From Geobacter sp. AOG2 (GTDB lineage: Bacteria; Desulfobacterota; Desulfuromonadia; Geobacterales; Pseudopelobacteraceae), in the NCBI RefSeq assembly GCF_019972295.1, contig NZ_BLJA01000001.1, positions 2,856,158-2,920,157 of the forward strand: a DNA stretch of 64,000 bases. The letters run 5' to 3'. A program made the translations under genes and the position numbers. The notes under the pieces were generated by a model. The model ran no database searches. It had not been told where the DNA came from and saw only the letters and a program-made list of their open reading frames with translations. This document shows positions 56,347 through 64,000 of this stretch, one piece after another; position 1 is the stretch's first letter, and each line of letters starts with the position of its first letter.

Positions 56347-57582
56347 ATGAAAAACAGGACCATCCTCCACATAGACATGGATGCCTTCTTCGCTTCGGTG
56401 GAGCAACAGGCGAGCCCCGACCTGAGGGGTAAGCCGATTGCCGTCACCGGGGCTGGCAGTCGCGCCGTCGTCACCACCTCCTCTTACGAGGCCCGAGCCC
56501 TGGGCGTCAGGACCGGCATGGCGGTGTGGGAGGCCAAGCGGTGCTGCCCGCACCTCGTGCTCGTCACCGGCAACAACAGGAGTTACACCAGGGCTTCCCG
56601 CGAGATCATGGGGATGATGCAGGATTATTCCCCAGAAGTGGAGGTGTTATCCATCGACGAGGCCTTCATGGATGTGACCCGATCCCTTTCTATCTTCGGG
56701 AACGCTGAAAACATCGCCCGCCAACTCAAGTCCCGCATCAGGGATGGCCTTGGAATAACCTGTTCCGTCGGCATCGCTCACAACAAACTGCTCGCCAAAT
56801 TGGCCAGCGACATGAACAAACCGGACGGCTTGACGATCATTGCCCCGCCGGACGTGCCGGCCGTTATGGAGCGTCTGCCCATAGGGGCGCTGTGCGGTGT
56901 CGGCAAAAAGATGCAGCGCCACCTCAACCAGATGGGTATCTACACCTGCGGCGAACTGGGCCGCTGCGACGAAGCCAGGCTGATCAGGAGGTTTGGGGCC
57001 ATCGGCACCCATCTCAAACAGATGGGACTGGGCCGGGACGACTCCCCGGTCATCCCTTGCGGGGAAGAGGGTGAGGTGAAATCGGTCAGTCACAGCATGA
57101 CCCTGGAACGGGACATCGAGGCGCGGGAGGACATCCTGCGTTTCCTGCTGCAACTCTCCGACATGGTGGGCAACCGGGCGCGCAGGTACCGTGTGGCCGG
57201 CAAGACCATCGGCCTGTACGTGCGCTACGCCGATTTTTTCACCGGTATCGGCAAGCAGACGACGCTTCCCGGCTATGTCAGCCTAAGTGATGATATCTAC
57301 CGGGCGGTCCTGCCGATTCTGGACAGTATAGAACTGCAACAACCGGTCAGGCTGTTGGGGGTGCGGCTTTCGAACCTGAAACACCAGTCCGAGCAGTTGC
57401 CCCTGTTCGAGGACGAGCGCAAGAGGGTAGCCGCGGCGAGGGCCGTGGACGATCTCAACCAGCGTTTCGGCGCCATGGCCGTTACCTTCGGTACTCTTGT
57501 ACCTGTCAGGGGATCGGGCGGCTCGCACGTCATCTCCCCGGCCTGGCGGCCGAGCGGGATCAGGAACGTGGAGGTGGAATGA
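56347..57582 (+). CDS. dinB: DNA polymerase IV (Y-family)
   Basis: The 411-aa protein has the Y-family catalytic motifs ILHIDMDAFFASVEQ and LSIDEAFMDVT, which supply the metal-binding acidic residues. The YSPEVEVLSIDE region, an HhH segment (GALCGVGKKMQRHLNQMGI) and the little-finger domain follow. Pol IV carries out translesion synthesis. It lies 25 bp after lexA, so it is SOS-controlled with its own repressor. Confidence 0.97.
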   Translation: MKNRTILHIDMDAFFASVEQQASPDLRGKPIAVTGAGSRAVVTTSSYEARALGVRTGMAVWEAKRCCPHLVLVTGNNRSYTRASREIMGMMQDYSPEVEVLSIDEAFMDVTRSLSIFGNAENIARQLKSRIRDGLGITCSVGIAHNKLLAKLASDMNKPDGLTIIAPPDVPAVMERLPIGALCGVGKKMQRHLNQMGIYTCGELGRCDEARLIRRFGAIGTHLKQMGLGRDDSPVIPCGEEGEVKSVSHSMTLERDIEAREDILRFLLQLSDMVGNRARRYRVAGKTIGLYVRYADFFTGIGKQTTLPGYVSLSDDIYRAVLPILDSIELQQPVRLLGVRLSNLKHQSEQLPLFEDERKRVAAARAVDDLNQRFGAMAVTFGTLVPVRGSGGSHVISPAWRPSGIRNVEVE

Positions 57583-57746
57583 ACGCCGGCAGGTAAAATA
57601 TTCTCCCCGAAAAGCTGGCCGTTGCACAACAGGTGCCTTTTGGTATCATAGTGATGACGCTTAACGGAAGTGCAGGGATAATCAATGTTGAGGGGCCTCT
57701 TACGGAGCAGGGCAGTAGTCGGCACAACTCGAAAGGAGAATACCTT

Positions 57747-58226
57747 ATGGACAGACGCACTTTTCTGAAGGCAACGGCCATCGGTTCGATCGCCACCGGC
57801 ATCGGTTCCACCCTGGCCGCGGCGGAGCGCTATTTCCCGACTAAGGTGGACCAGTCACTTTTTGAGGGCATCAACCGGGTAAAGGACCCGGCCAAGAAAA
57901 CTCCCCTGGAAAAATCCCATGCCCCGGCCATTTCGGCACCCGCTTCGGTGAAGGCCGGCGAGCCCTTTACCGTTGAGGTCTCGGTGGGCGAAAACCTGCA
58001 TGTCATGGGGCCAACCCACTGGATCGAGTACATCGCCCTTGCCATCGGCAACGAACCGGCCGGTCGCATGGACCTTCAGCCCAGGGGGTTCCTGAAGCCC
58101 AGGCTTACGTTCGACGTGGTCATCCCCAAGGAAGCGGCCCCGGCCGGGAAGGTAACCCTGGTTGCGTCACAGCACTGCAATCTGCACGGCACCTGGGAGT
58201 CGAGCCTGGATATCTCGGTTGTCTGA
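57747..58226 (+). CDS. Tat-exported superoxide reductase (desulfoferrodoxin/neelaredoxin family)
   Basis: The 159-aa protein starts with a twin-arginine-like signal (MDRRTFLKATAIGSIATG). The C-terminal class II superoxide reductase domain has candidate iron ligands in EKSHAP, GPTHWIEYI and SQHCNLHGTW (the Cys-x2-His pair of the Fe(His)4Cys site). The desulforedoxin-type N-terminal iron site is absent. Superoxide reductases reduce superoxide to peroxide without making oxygen; export would place this one in the periplasm. SoxY-like folds are less likely given the CNLH motif. Start behind AAAGGAGAATACCTT. Confidence 0.85.
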   Translation: MDRRTFLKATAIGSIATGIGSTLAAAERYFPTKVDQSLFEGINRVKDPAKKTPLEKSHAPAISAPASVKAGEPFTVEVSVGENLHVMGPTHWIEYIALAIGNEPAGRMDLQPRGFLKPRLTFDVVIPKEAAPAGKVTLVASQHCNLHGTWESSLDISVV

Positions 58227-58344
58227 TGGCAGAGAACGGTTTTGGTGGTAGAACATGCCGGAGGCCAGGGGCGGGATAGTACACCGCTCCTGGCGTTTCA
58301 ACTCATTGGCCGCCGGTACGGCAAACCACACGAGGGGGTGTCGG

Positions 58345-58686
58345 ATGCAGAAGGGTATGACAAGGTTTGTTGCGGCGTGCCTGATGATGGGAACGGTGCT
58401 GCTGCCGGCCTTAACCGCACGTTGTGCGGATGCGGTTCTCGAGAAGGGCAAAGCGGCGTTTCTGCAAAACTGCATTGCCTGCCATGCCGATGGCGGCAAT
58501 GAGGTCAACCCGGAAAAGACCTTTTCCCGGACAGATCTCGCGCGTAACAATATTCACACGCCTTCAGATATCGTCAGAATCATGAGAAACCCCGGCCCCG
58601 GCATGCTCAAATTCGACGCGGCCACGCTCCCGGATGAGGAAGCCCACGCCATCGCGGTGTATATCTTCGCCACTTTCAACAAGTAA
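58345..58686 (+). CDS. Monoheme c-type cytochrome (class I)
   Basis: The 113-aa protein has a signal peptide (to about residue 30, TARCADA), one haem motif CIACH and a likely distal methionine in GPGMLKF. It resembles cytochrome c6/c553. It follows the superoxide reductase gene by 118 bp on the same strand and could be its periplasmic electron partner, which is an inference. The start at 58345 has GAGGGGG upstream; longer starts lack a site. Confidence 0.87.
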   Translation: MQKGMTRFVAACLMMGTVLLPALTARCADAVLEKGKAAFLQNCIACHADGGNEVNPEKTFSRTDLARNNIHTPSDIVRIMRNPGPGMLKFDAATLPDEEAHAIAVYIFATFNK

Positions 58687-58812
58687 CCGCGCAGGACATT
58701 GGTTGCGGGCCATCAATAAGGGCCTCTGCCCCGAATGCCGCCATTTTGCTGTTGTTTCTGTGTCTCTATCGGCGCGGTTGACGCCGTCGGCCGGTTATGC
58801 TTTAATCATTAT

Positions 58813-59301
58813 GTGGAGACAGATGCCTATATCGCCCTTGGTTCAAACAGGGGAGACCGGGAACTCAACCTGTTGCGGGCGGTGGCCGAGATCGGCAAGC
58901 TGCCCGGTTGTCGGGTGACGGGTGTGTCTGCGTTCTACGAAACGTCCCCTGTCGGGGTCATTGACCAGCCTTCTTTCTACAATGGTGTTCTCAGGCTTGC
59001 TACCGAACTTTCCCCCCGCGAACTGTTGGAACGACTGCTGCGTATTGAAAGTAAGGTCTTTGGCCGGATACGGACCGTTCAGTGGGGGCCGCGGCCCATG
59101 GATCTCGACCTTTTGCTCTACGGATCAATGATTGTGGAGGAGGAGGGGCTGGTCGTCCCGCACCCGCGCATGGCGGAGCGGCGCTTCGTATTGCAGCCGC
59201 TCAACGATCTGGCCCCCGGCCTGCTGCATCCGGTTCTGGGACGGACGGTTGCGAACCTGCTGGAGACGCTGCGGTCCGATGAGAGTGTCGTAAAACTATA
59301 A
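58813..59301 (+). CDS. folK: 6-hydroxymethyl-7,8-dihydropterin pyrophosphokinase
   Basis: The protein of about 162 aa has the HPPK motifs AYIALGSNRGDRELNLLRAV, SAFYETSPVGVIDQPSFYNGVLRL, RIRTVQWGPRPMDLDLLLYG and VVPHPRMAERRFVLQPL. The enzyme transfers pyrophosphate from ATP to the pterin in folate synthesis. The GTG at 58813 is chosen to give the standard N-terminus. No clear ribosome site precedes it, and a TATGCT element lies only about 15 nt upstream, so a very short leader is possible. Confidence 0.93.
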   Translation: METDAYIALGSNRGDRELNLLRAVAEIGKLPGCRVTGVSAFYETSPVGVIDQPSFYNGVLRLATELSPRELLERLLRIESKVFGRIRTVQWGPRPMDLDLLLYGSMIVEEEGLVVPHPRMAERRFVLQPLNDLAPGLLHPVLGRTVANLLETLRSDESVVKL

Positions 59302-59316
59302 CCGGAGAGAATACAC

Positions 59317-59574
59317 GTGATCAAGCTATTGATCTGGGGACTTCTGATCTACATCGGCTACCGCGTCGTCGTGGCCCTGGCAAGCGGGAAAAAGCCGGAA
59401 ATCAAGGCATCGGAACAACGGGAGGCCGCAGCGACCTATCGCGACCCGGTTTGCGGCATCTATGTTTCCGAGGAAGATGCCGTGGTGGGCCGGCTCGAGG
59501 GTGAACGCCACTATTTCTGCTCCATGGACTGCCTGGAAAAATTTCGCGAACAGCTTGACCATAAACCATCGTAA
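59317..59574 (+). CDS. Membrane-anchored YHS-domain protein
   Basis: The 85-aa protein has one N-terminal membrane helix (KLLIWGLLIYIGYRVVVAL) and a YHS/TRASH-like domain with three cysteines (DPVCGIYVSEED, YFCSMDCLEKF), a likely metal-binding site. The GTG start is preceded by GGAGAGAATACAC. It lies between folK and the transaldolase gene with short gaps, probably in one operon. Confidence 0.82.
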   Translation: MIKLLIWGLLIYIGYRVVVALASGKKPEIKASEQREAAATYRDPVCGIYVSEEDAVVGRLEGERHYFCSMDCLEKFREQLDHKPS

Positions 59575-59586
59575 ACGGAGGAACAC

Positions 59587-60231
59587 ATGAAGTTTTTTAT
59601 CGACACCGCTGACGTAAAGGAAATCCGCGAAGCCCATGATCTGGGACTCGTGGACGGCGTTACCACCAATCCTTCCCTGATCGCCAAATCCGGGCGCAAG
59701 TTCAAAGAGGTCATCAAGGAGATCGTCTCCATTGTGGATGGCCCGATCTCGGCCGAGGTCATCTCCCTGGACGCTCCCGGCATGATCAAGGAGGCCAAGG
59801 AACTGATCAAGATCCACAAGAACATCGTGATCAAGGTGCCCATGACTCCGGAAGGGCTCAAGGCCACCAAGGCCCTGTCGGAAAAAGGGGTCAAGGTCAA
59901 CGTGACCCTGATCTTCACCCCCATGCAGGCGCTCTTGGCCGCCAAGGCCGGCGCCGCTTACGTCTCGCCCTTTGTGGGCCGGCTGGACGACATCTCCCAG
60001 GACGGCATGGGGATCATCGAAGAGATTCGCACCATCTTCGACAACTACGGCTATATGGCCGAGATTATCGTAGCCAGCGTGCGCAACCCGATCCATGTCC
60101 TCAATTCCGCCCTGATCGGTGCTGACATCGCCACGATCCCCTACTCGGTCATCATGCAGCTTGCCAAGCATCCCCTGACCGATGCCGGCATCAAGAAATT
60201 TCTGGCCGACTGGGAAAGCGTGCCCAAGTAG
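59587..60231 (+). CDS. tal: Transaldolase (short, TalC/Fsa type)
   Basis: The 214-aa protein has the short-transaldolase motifs: [28 protein letters not shown], the Schiff-base lysine in [12 protein letters not shown] and [20 protein letters not shown]. It moves dihydroxyacetone units between sugar phosphates in the non-oxidative pentose phosphate pathway, or acts as fructose-6-phosphate aldolase. A family 1 repeat starts directly after its stop. Confidence 0.95.
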   Translation: MKFFIDTADVKEIREAHDLGLVDGVTTNPSLIAKSGRKFKEVIKEIVSIVDGPISAEVISLDAPGMIKEAKELIKIHKNIVIKVPMTPEGLKATKALSEKGVKVNVTLIFTPMQALLAAKAGAAYVSPFVGRLDDISQDGMGIIEEIRTIFDNYGYMAEIIVASVRNPIHVLNSALIGADIATIPYSVIMQLAKHPLTDAGIKKFLADWESVPK

Positions 60232-60233
60232 GA

Positions 60234-60352
60234 GGTTGTTGAAAAACAGCCATCTCGCCGCCATCCTCGAAGGCCCTTTCGTGCGGCGTAGCGCTGCTAC
60301 GCCTCCTCAGGACCTTCTGCGGGTGCGACGATCTGACTATTTTTGAACAACC
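60234..60352 (+). repeat. MITE-like palindromic repeat, family 1, copy D
   Basis: Same orientation as copies A and B and nearly identical to them. It lies between the transaldolase stop and glgA, again within a few bases of a stop codon. Confidence 0.85.
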
Positions 60353-60411
60353 CGGGTTTTTAACCGCCTGACAGATGAGGCCCATCGCGGCCCGATTTTT
60401 CCGGAGCAACT

Positions 60412-61932
60412 GTGAAGCCTTCTTCCGACAAGCTCTCCATCCTTTTTTCCTCCTCCGAGGCCGCACCTTTTGCCAAAGAGGGGGGGCTGGGGGATGTGGT
60501 CGGCGCCCTGCCCAAATACCTGGCCCGCATGGGGCATGATGTCCGCGTGGTCATCCCGCGCTATTATGCCGTCAACCGGGAAAAGTATGGCCTCAAGCTG
60601 CTGCCGGGCATGCTGGTGGTGCCGATGGGTATCATCGGCCGCATGTACTGCGGCGTCTACGAGGGCAGGTTGCCGGGGAGCGACGTCCCGATCTATTTTC
60701 TGGAACACGAGCAGTTCTACGGTCGTCCCGGACTCTACCAGCAGGACGGCCAAGGGTATCTGGACAACGACAACCGTTTCGTCTTCCTCTCCAAGGCATC
60801 CCTGGAACTGTGCAAGATGCTCGATTGGTCGCCGGATGTGATCCATGCCCACGACTGGCACACCGGCGCCATTCCCCTGTTGCTCAACACCTCCTACCTG
60901 CACGACCGTTACGTGGGCAGTTCCGCCTCGCTCCTCTCCATTCACAACATGCAGCACCAAGGCAATTTCTATCCCGGCCTGATGGAGGTGCTCGGCGTCG
61001 GCTGGAAGCACTTTAACTACCTGGAGCTGGAAAAGGACGACCAGGTCAACCTGCTCAAGGGGGGCATCTACCACGCCACCCTGCTTTCCACGGTCAGCGA
61101 AGGGTATGCCCGGGAAATCCGGACTGCGGAATACGGATGGGGGCTGGAGGGCGTGGTGCGGGATCGGGCGGCCGACCTGTACGGCATCCTGAACGGAGTG
61201 GATTACGAGGAGTGGGACCCGGCCACGGATCACTGCATTGCCGCGACCTACACGGCCCGGACGGTCAAGAAGGGGAAGGCCGCCTGCAAGCGTGACCTGC
61301 AGCAGAGGATGGGGCTGCCCCAGCGGGACGACGTACCGCTCTTCGGCGTGGTTTCCCGCATGGTCAAGCAGAAGGGGACCGACCTGATCGCCGAGGCCAT
61401 GCACCGCATTCTGGGCATGGACGTGCAATTCGTCATGGTCGGCAACGGCGAGCCCTGGGCGCACTTCTTCTTCGGCGACATGGCTGCAGCCCATCCCGAC
61501 AAATTCGCCTGCCACATCGGCTACAGCGAAGAACTGGCTCACAAGGTGGAGGCTGGCGCCGATTTCTTCGTCATGCCCTCGTCGTTTGAACCGTGCGGCC
61601 TGAACCAGATGTATTCCCTGGCCTACGGCACGCCGCCCATCGTTCGCGCCACCGGCGGCCTGGAGGACAGTGTGGAGAACTTCGACGAGCAGGCCCTGAC
61701 CGGCGACGGCTTCAAGTTCCATCACCATACCGCCGCCGCGCTGTTCGATACCATCGGCTGGGCGGCCTGGACCTTCTACAACAACCCCAAAGGGCTGGCG
61801 GCCCTCAGGAAGAACGGCATGAAGAAGCGTTTCACCTGGGACGCCGCGGCGCTCAAGTACGACAAACTCTACCACCTGGCCGTCCGCCGTCGTCGCGGCG
61901 AGGAATACTTCCGCAACCGCTTCGGCGAGTGA
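60412..61932 (+). CDS. glgA: Glycogen synthase (ADP-glucose type)
   Basis: The 506-aa GT5 enzyme has the N-terminal ADP-glucose-binding KxGGL-type motif (AKEGGLGDVVGALP), VIHAHDWHTGAIPLLL and the C-terminal FFVMPSSFEPCGLNQMYSLAYGTPPIVRATGGLEDSV with the catalytic glutamate. It elongates glycogen or starch-like alpha-1,4-glucans. The GTG start at 60412 follows GGAGCAACT. No other glycogen gene is in the window. Confidence 0.96.
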   Translation: MKPSSDKLSILFSSSEAAPFAKEGGLGDVVGALPKYLARMGHDVRVVIPRYYAVNREKYGLKLLPGMLVVPMGIIGRMYCGVYEGRLPGSDVPIYFLEHEQFYGRPGLYQQDGQGYLDNDNRFVFLSKASLELCKMLDWSPDVIHAHDWHTGAIPLLLNTSYLHDRYVGSSASLLSIHNMQHQGNFYPGLMEVLGVGWKHFNYLELEKDDQVNLLKGGIYHATLLSTVSEGYAREIRTAEYGWGLEGVVRDRAADLYGILNGVDYEEWDPATDHCIAATYTARTVKKGKAACKRDLQQRMGLPQRDDVPLFGVVSRMVKQKGTDLIAEAMHRILGMDVQFVMVGNGEPWAHFFFGDMAAAHPDKFACHIGYSEELAHKVEAGADFFVMPSSFEPCGLNQMYSLAYGTPPIVRATGGLEDSVENFDEQALTGDGFKFHHHTAAALFDTIGWAAWTFYNNPKGLAALRKNGMKKRFTWDAAALKYDKLYHLAVRRRRGEEYFRNRFGE

Positions 61933-61950
61933 CGTCCCGGAGGTCCATCC

Positions 61951-63231
61951 ATGGCATCCGATCACTATGACATCATCATCGTCGGTACCGGCCCGGCGGC
62001 CCTCGGGGCCGCATTCCACCTCACCGACAAACTCCCCTCCCTCTCCATCCTGATGATCGACAAGGAAACGGTCTGCTCCGGCGGTCTTTTGAACGACTGT
62101 AAGCAGAACTACTCCTACCCCATCGGTTTTGCCGAAGAGTACTGGACCAGGGAAGATGCCGAACGGTTGCTGCCGCTTGTGGAGGAGAGGCTCAAGCCGG
62201 CCTTCAAGGGACAGAAAAACCTGGAAACCTATCGCAGGCGCGCCGAACGGATCGGGGTTACCCTCTACGACATACGCCAGGCCCATGTGGGCACCGACCA
62301 AAGCACCTTTCTCATCCAGCGTCTGATGGCCGAGCTTGCCGACCGCGGGGTCCGCATCCAGCTGCAACGCGAGGTGACCGATGTGCGGGAGGCGGACGAT
62401 GGGGTTGACATAACCGTCGGCGGAACGGAGCATCTCCGGGCTGGCATGGTGATCATGGCGCCGGGCAGAAAGGGTTTCGGTTTCCTGCAACGCATCATGG
62501 AGCAACACGCCATCCCCTACATCGACAACATCGTGGATGTGGGTATCCGCGTCGAGACCCGGCTGGACAACTATCCCATCGTCAGGGACTATTACGACCC
62601 CAAGTTCTACTTCCCCGAACGGGTGCGGACCTTCTGCACCAACTCGGGGCACGCCCGGGTAGTGCTGGAGCGCTACGAGGACTTCAGCCTCGTCAACGGC
62701 CATGCCCTGTCGGAACGGAAGAACGGTAACGACCTGGTCAATTTCGCGCTCTTGAAAACCATCGGGCTGAAGGACCCGGTCCGCAGCGGCCAGCAGATGG
62801 CTCTTTTTCTCGGTCGGCTGGCCCATGAGATCGGCGGCGGCCGGCCGCTCATGCAGCGGGTTGGGGATTTCAGGATGGGGAAGCGCTCCTCGGCCGAGAC
62901 CTTCAACGACGACCTCTACTCCTTCCGCCCCACCTGCCCGGTAACCGCCGGCGACCTGGGGCTGGCGGTCCCGGCCAAGATCATGCGTCACATCTGGGCG
63001 GCCCTGAAGAAACTCGATACCATTGTCCCCGGGGTCCTGCACCCCAGCACCATCATGTACTACCCCGAGATCAAGATGTACGCCAACAAGCCCTCCTTCA
63101 TCGATCCCCATTTCCGGGTTAGCCCGCATCTCTACATGGTTGGTGACGGCGCCGGCACCTCCCGCGGCATAACCGGCGCCTGGGCCAGCGGGATCAGGGC
63201 TGCCGAGGGGATCGTGAAGACGAGAGGGTAG
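61951..63231 (+). CDS. FAD-dependent dehydrogenase, COG2509-like
   Basis: The 426-aa protein has an N-terminal Rossmann motif (YDIIIVGTGPAALGAAFHL), a conserved cysteine-bearing loop (CSGGLLNDCKQNYSYPIGF) and the C-terminal FAD motif (LYMVGDGAGTSRGITGAWASG). It belongs with the uncharacterised FAD-dependent dehydrogenases and is related to the partial gene at 1-774. It starts 19 bp after glgA, so co-transcription is likely. The substrate is unknown. Confidence 0.85.
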   Translation: MASDHYDIIIVGTGPAALGAAFHLTDKLPSLSILMIDKETVCSGGLLNDCKQNYSYPIGFAEEYWTREDAERLLPLVEERLKPAFKGQKNLETYRRRAERIGVTLYDIRQAHVGTDQSTFLIQRLMAELADRGVRIQLQREVTDVREADDGVDITVGGTEHLRAGMVIMAPGRKGFGFLQRIMEQHAIPYIDNIVDVGIRVETRLDNYPIVRDYYDPKFYFPERVRTFCTNSGHARVVLERYEDFSLVNGHALSERKNGNDLVNFALLKTIGLKDPVRSGQQMALFLGRLAHEIGGGRPLMQRVGDFRMGKRSSAETFNDDLYSFRPTCPVTAGDLGLAVPAKIMRHIWAALKKLDTIVPGVLHPSTIMYYPEIKMYANKPSFIDPHFRVSPHLYMVGDGAGTSRGITGAWASGIRAAEGIVKTRG

Positions 63232-63372
63232 AGTAACATGATTGCCGGAGGCCCATGGTGAGCAGTTTGCCGGGAGCTCTTGTGAATTACGCATGAATTG
63301 AATAGAGGTATGTCCGGAGTTATGGCGCATGTCGTGTTATCTGATACTGCCGGAAACAAGGAGCGAAAGACC

Positions 63373-64000
63373 ATGAAGCAGATGATTGTGGCGGTTATCG
63401 GTACGATGGTGATCTGCATTGGCGGCTGTGCCGGGAGTTTATCCCCCCATGAAGAACTTAACCAAGCCGTTAAAAAGAGTTTTGACGCAACCGGTTTTAC
63501 CTATAGCTCGAAAAGCAGGGTCACAAATCTGTCCCTGCCGAAACAGGATGCGGACGCCGCCTCAAAGGCCAAGGGTTTAAAGTATTTGGAGCCGGGCCTT
63601 GATATCGTTCGGGGACTTTCCGTGAACATGGACGGCGCGGTCGATATGAAGGGCAAAAGATCGGAGGCGCTGTACGATCTGCATTACAACAAGGATAATG
63701 TGGAGGTCTCAATCAAATTGCCGCTGTTGGTTGATTACAACACCCAGACGCTCTATGTCGGCACATCGTTTTTAACTACCATCCTCGATGTGGTCTCTCC
63801 CCAGGGTCCTGAAACCAGGGGGAAGTTGATAAAGATAGATATGAACGAGTTGCTGAAGGATGGTGCGGCACGTACCCCGGATCTTTCAAAATGGATTGGA
63901 GACGATCGCTTCAACCCGGAGAATATGGCAAAGAATATAGATGTATTTAACAACGTCTTTAAGGACGGAATCCTGAAGGCCGTTGCCAAACTGAATGATT
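63373..64000 (+). CDS. Putative lipoprotein (5' part; runs off the window)
   Basis: An ATG at 63373 behind AAGGAGCGAAAGACC opens a frame with no stop to the window end (209 codons visible). The N-terminus (MKQMIVAVIGTMVICIGGC) has a lipobox-like IGGC with Cys19. The visible part is mixed alpha/beta with long amphipathic stretches and no motif that I recognise. The frame is AT-richer than glgA and its neighbour. Confidence 0.78.
   Translation, partial: MKQMIVAVIGTMVICIGGCAGSLSPHEELNQAVKKSFDATGFTYSSKSRVTNLSLPKQDADAASKAKGLKYLEPGLDIVRGLSVNMDGAVDMKGKRSEALYDLHYNKDNVEVSIKLPLLVDYNTQTLYVGTSFLTTILDVVSPQGPETRGKLIKIDMNELLKDGAARTPDLSKWIGDDRFNPENMAKNIDVFNNVFKDGILKAVAKLND

Noticed and set aside
57747-58226. 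SoxY-like thiosulfate-carrier protein
   Set aside because: The SoxY C-terminal GGCGG arm is absent, while the Cys-x2-His and Glu/His motifs fit superoxide reductase.
60337-63330. A 997-codon open frame antisense to glgA and the FAD dehydrogenase
   Set aside because: It is the mirror of two well-supported genes in GC-rich DNA. Its translation lacks any recognisable domain and runs through a family 1 repeat.

Overview
The window looks like a GC-rich chromosomal segment from a Geobacter-like bacterium (Desulfuromonadia/Geobacterales). This is an inference from content: a class I hybrid cluster protein, DUF362 and aldo/keto-reductase ferredoxin fusions, a [FeFe]-hydrogenase-like sigma-54 regulator, a TIGR03960-type radical SAM gene next to rng, a SahR-type regulator next to ahcY, a Geobacter-type LexA box, and many Fe-S and cytochrome proteins. 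No rRNA or CRISPR array was seen. Three tRNAs are present: Ser(GGA), Pro(CGG) and Leu(CAG).

Layout. 1-14.4 kb holds housekeeping genes: the end of a FAD dehydrogenase, an OB/HD nuclease-like protein, moeA-nfo, an Mce protein, a carotenoid enzyme, a nucleosidase, tRNA-Ser, a CBS-PAS-GGDEF protein, hcp with a probable HcpR-type operator, a DUF362 ferredoxin and dtd. Two families of palindromic, MITE-like repeats are scattered through this part. 14.4-18.1 kb is an AT-richer segment with polymer O-acylation genes (MBOAT, AlgJ/AlgX-like, ACP). It lies between an intact tRNA-Pro and a colinear broken copy of that tRNA's 5' half, which is the signature of an island. 18.1-35.0 kb holds nadA, a LysR/TSUP pair, an orphan MlaE, a WPLYG-repeat protein, a flavin oxidoreductase, sahR-ahcY behind a perfect operator palindrome, an OmpH-like protein, tRNA-Leu, the radical SAM gene, rng, an RHH protein and a 766-aa Fe-S/sigma-54 regulator.

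35.0-51.1 kb is the most unusual region. It encodes a 2217-aa two-partner-secretion exoprotein (TpsA), a divergent ModA-like periplasmic protein, a parvulin chaperone, a TpsB transporter, ExbB-ExbD-TonB, a porin and a full-length ModE regulator with two Mop domains. ModE-box-like palindromes lie upstream of tpsA (35780-35803, strong; 35526-35549, weaker) and of the porin gene (48694-48717). I read this as a candidate molybdate/tungstate-responsive surface system, with secreted protein, energised outer membrane and oxyanion-type binding protein. The function is inferred.

51.3-64 kb returns to ordinary genes: a Lys/Ala-rich secreted protein, a YgjP-like metallopeptidase, a Tim44-like protein, ihfA with an aldo/keto reductase, lexA-dinB with a promoter and SOS box, a Tat-exported superoxide reductase, a monoheme cytochrome c, folK, a YHS protein, transaldolase, glgA, a second COG2509-type FAD protein and the start of a lipoprotein gene.
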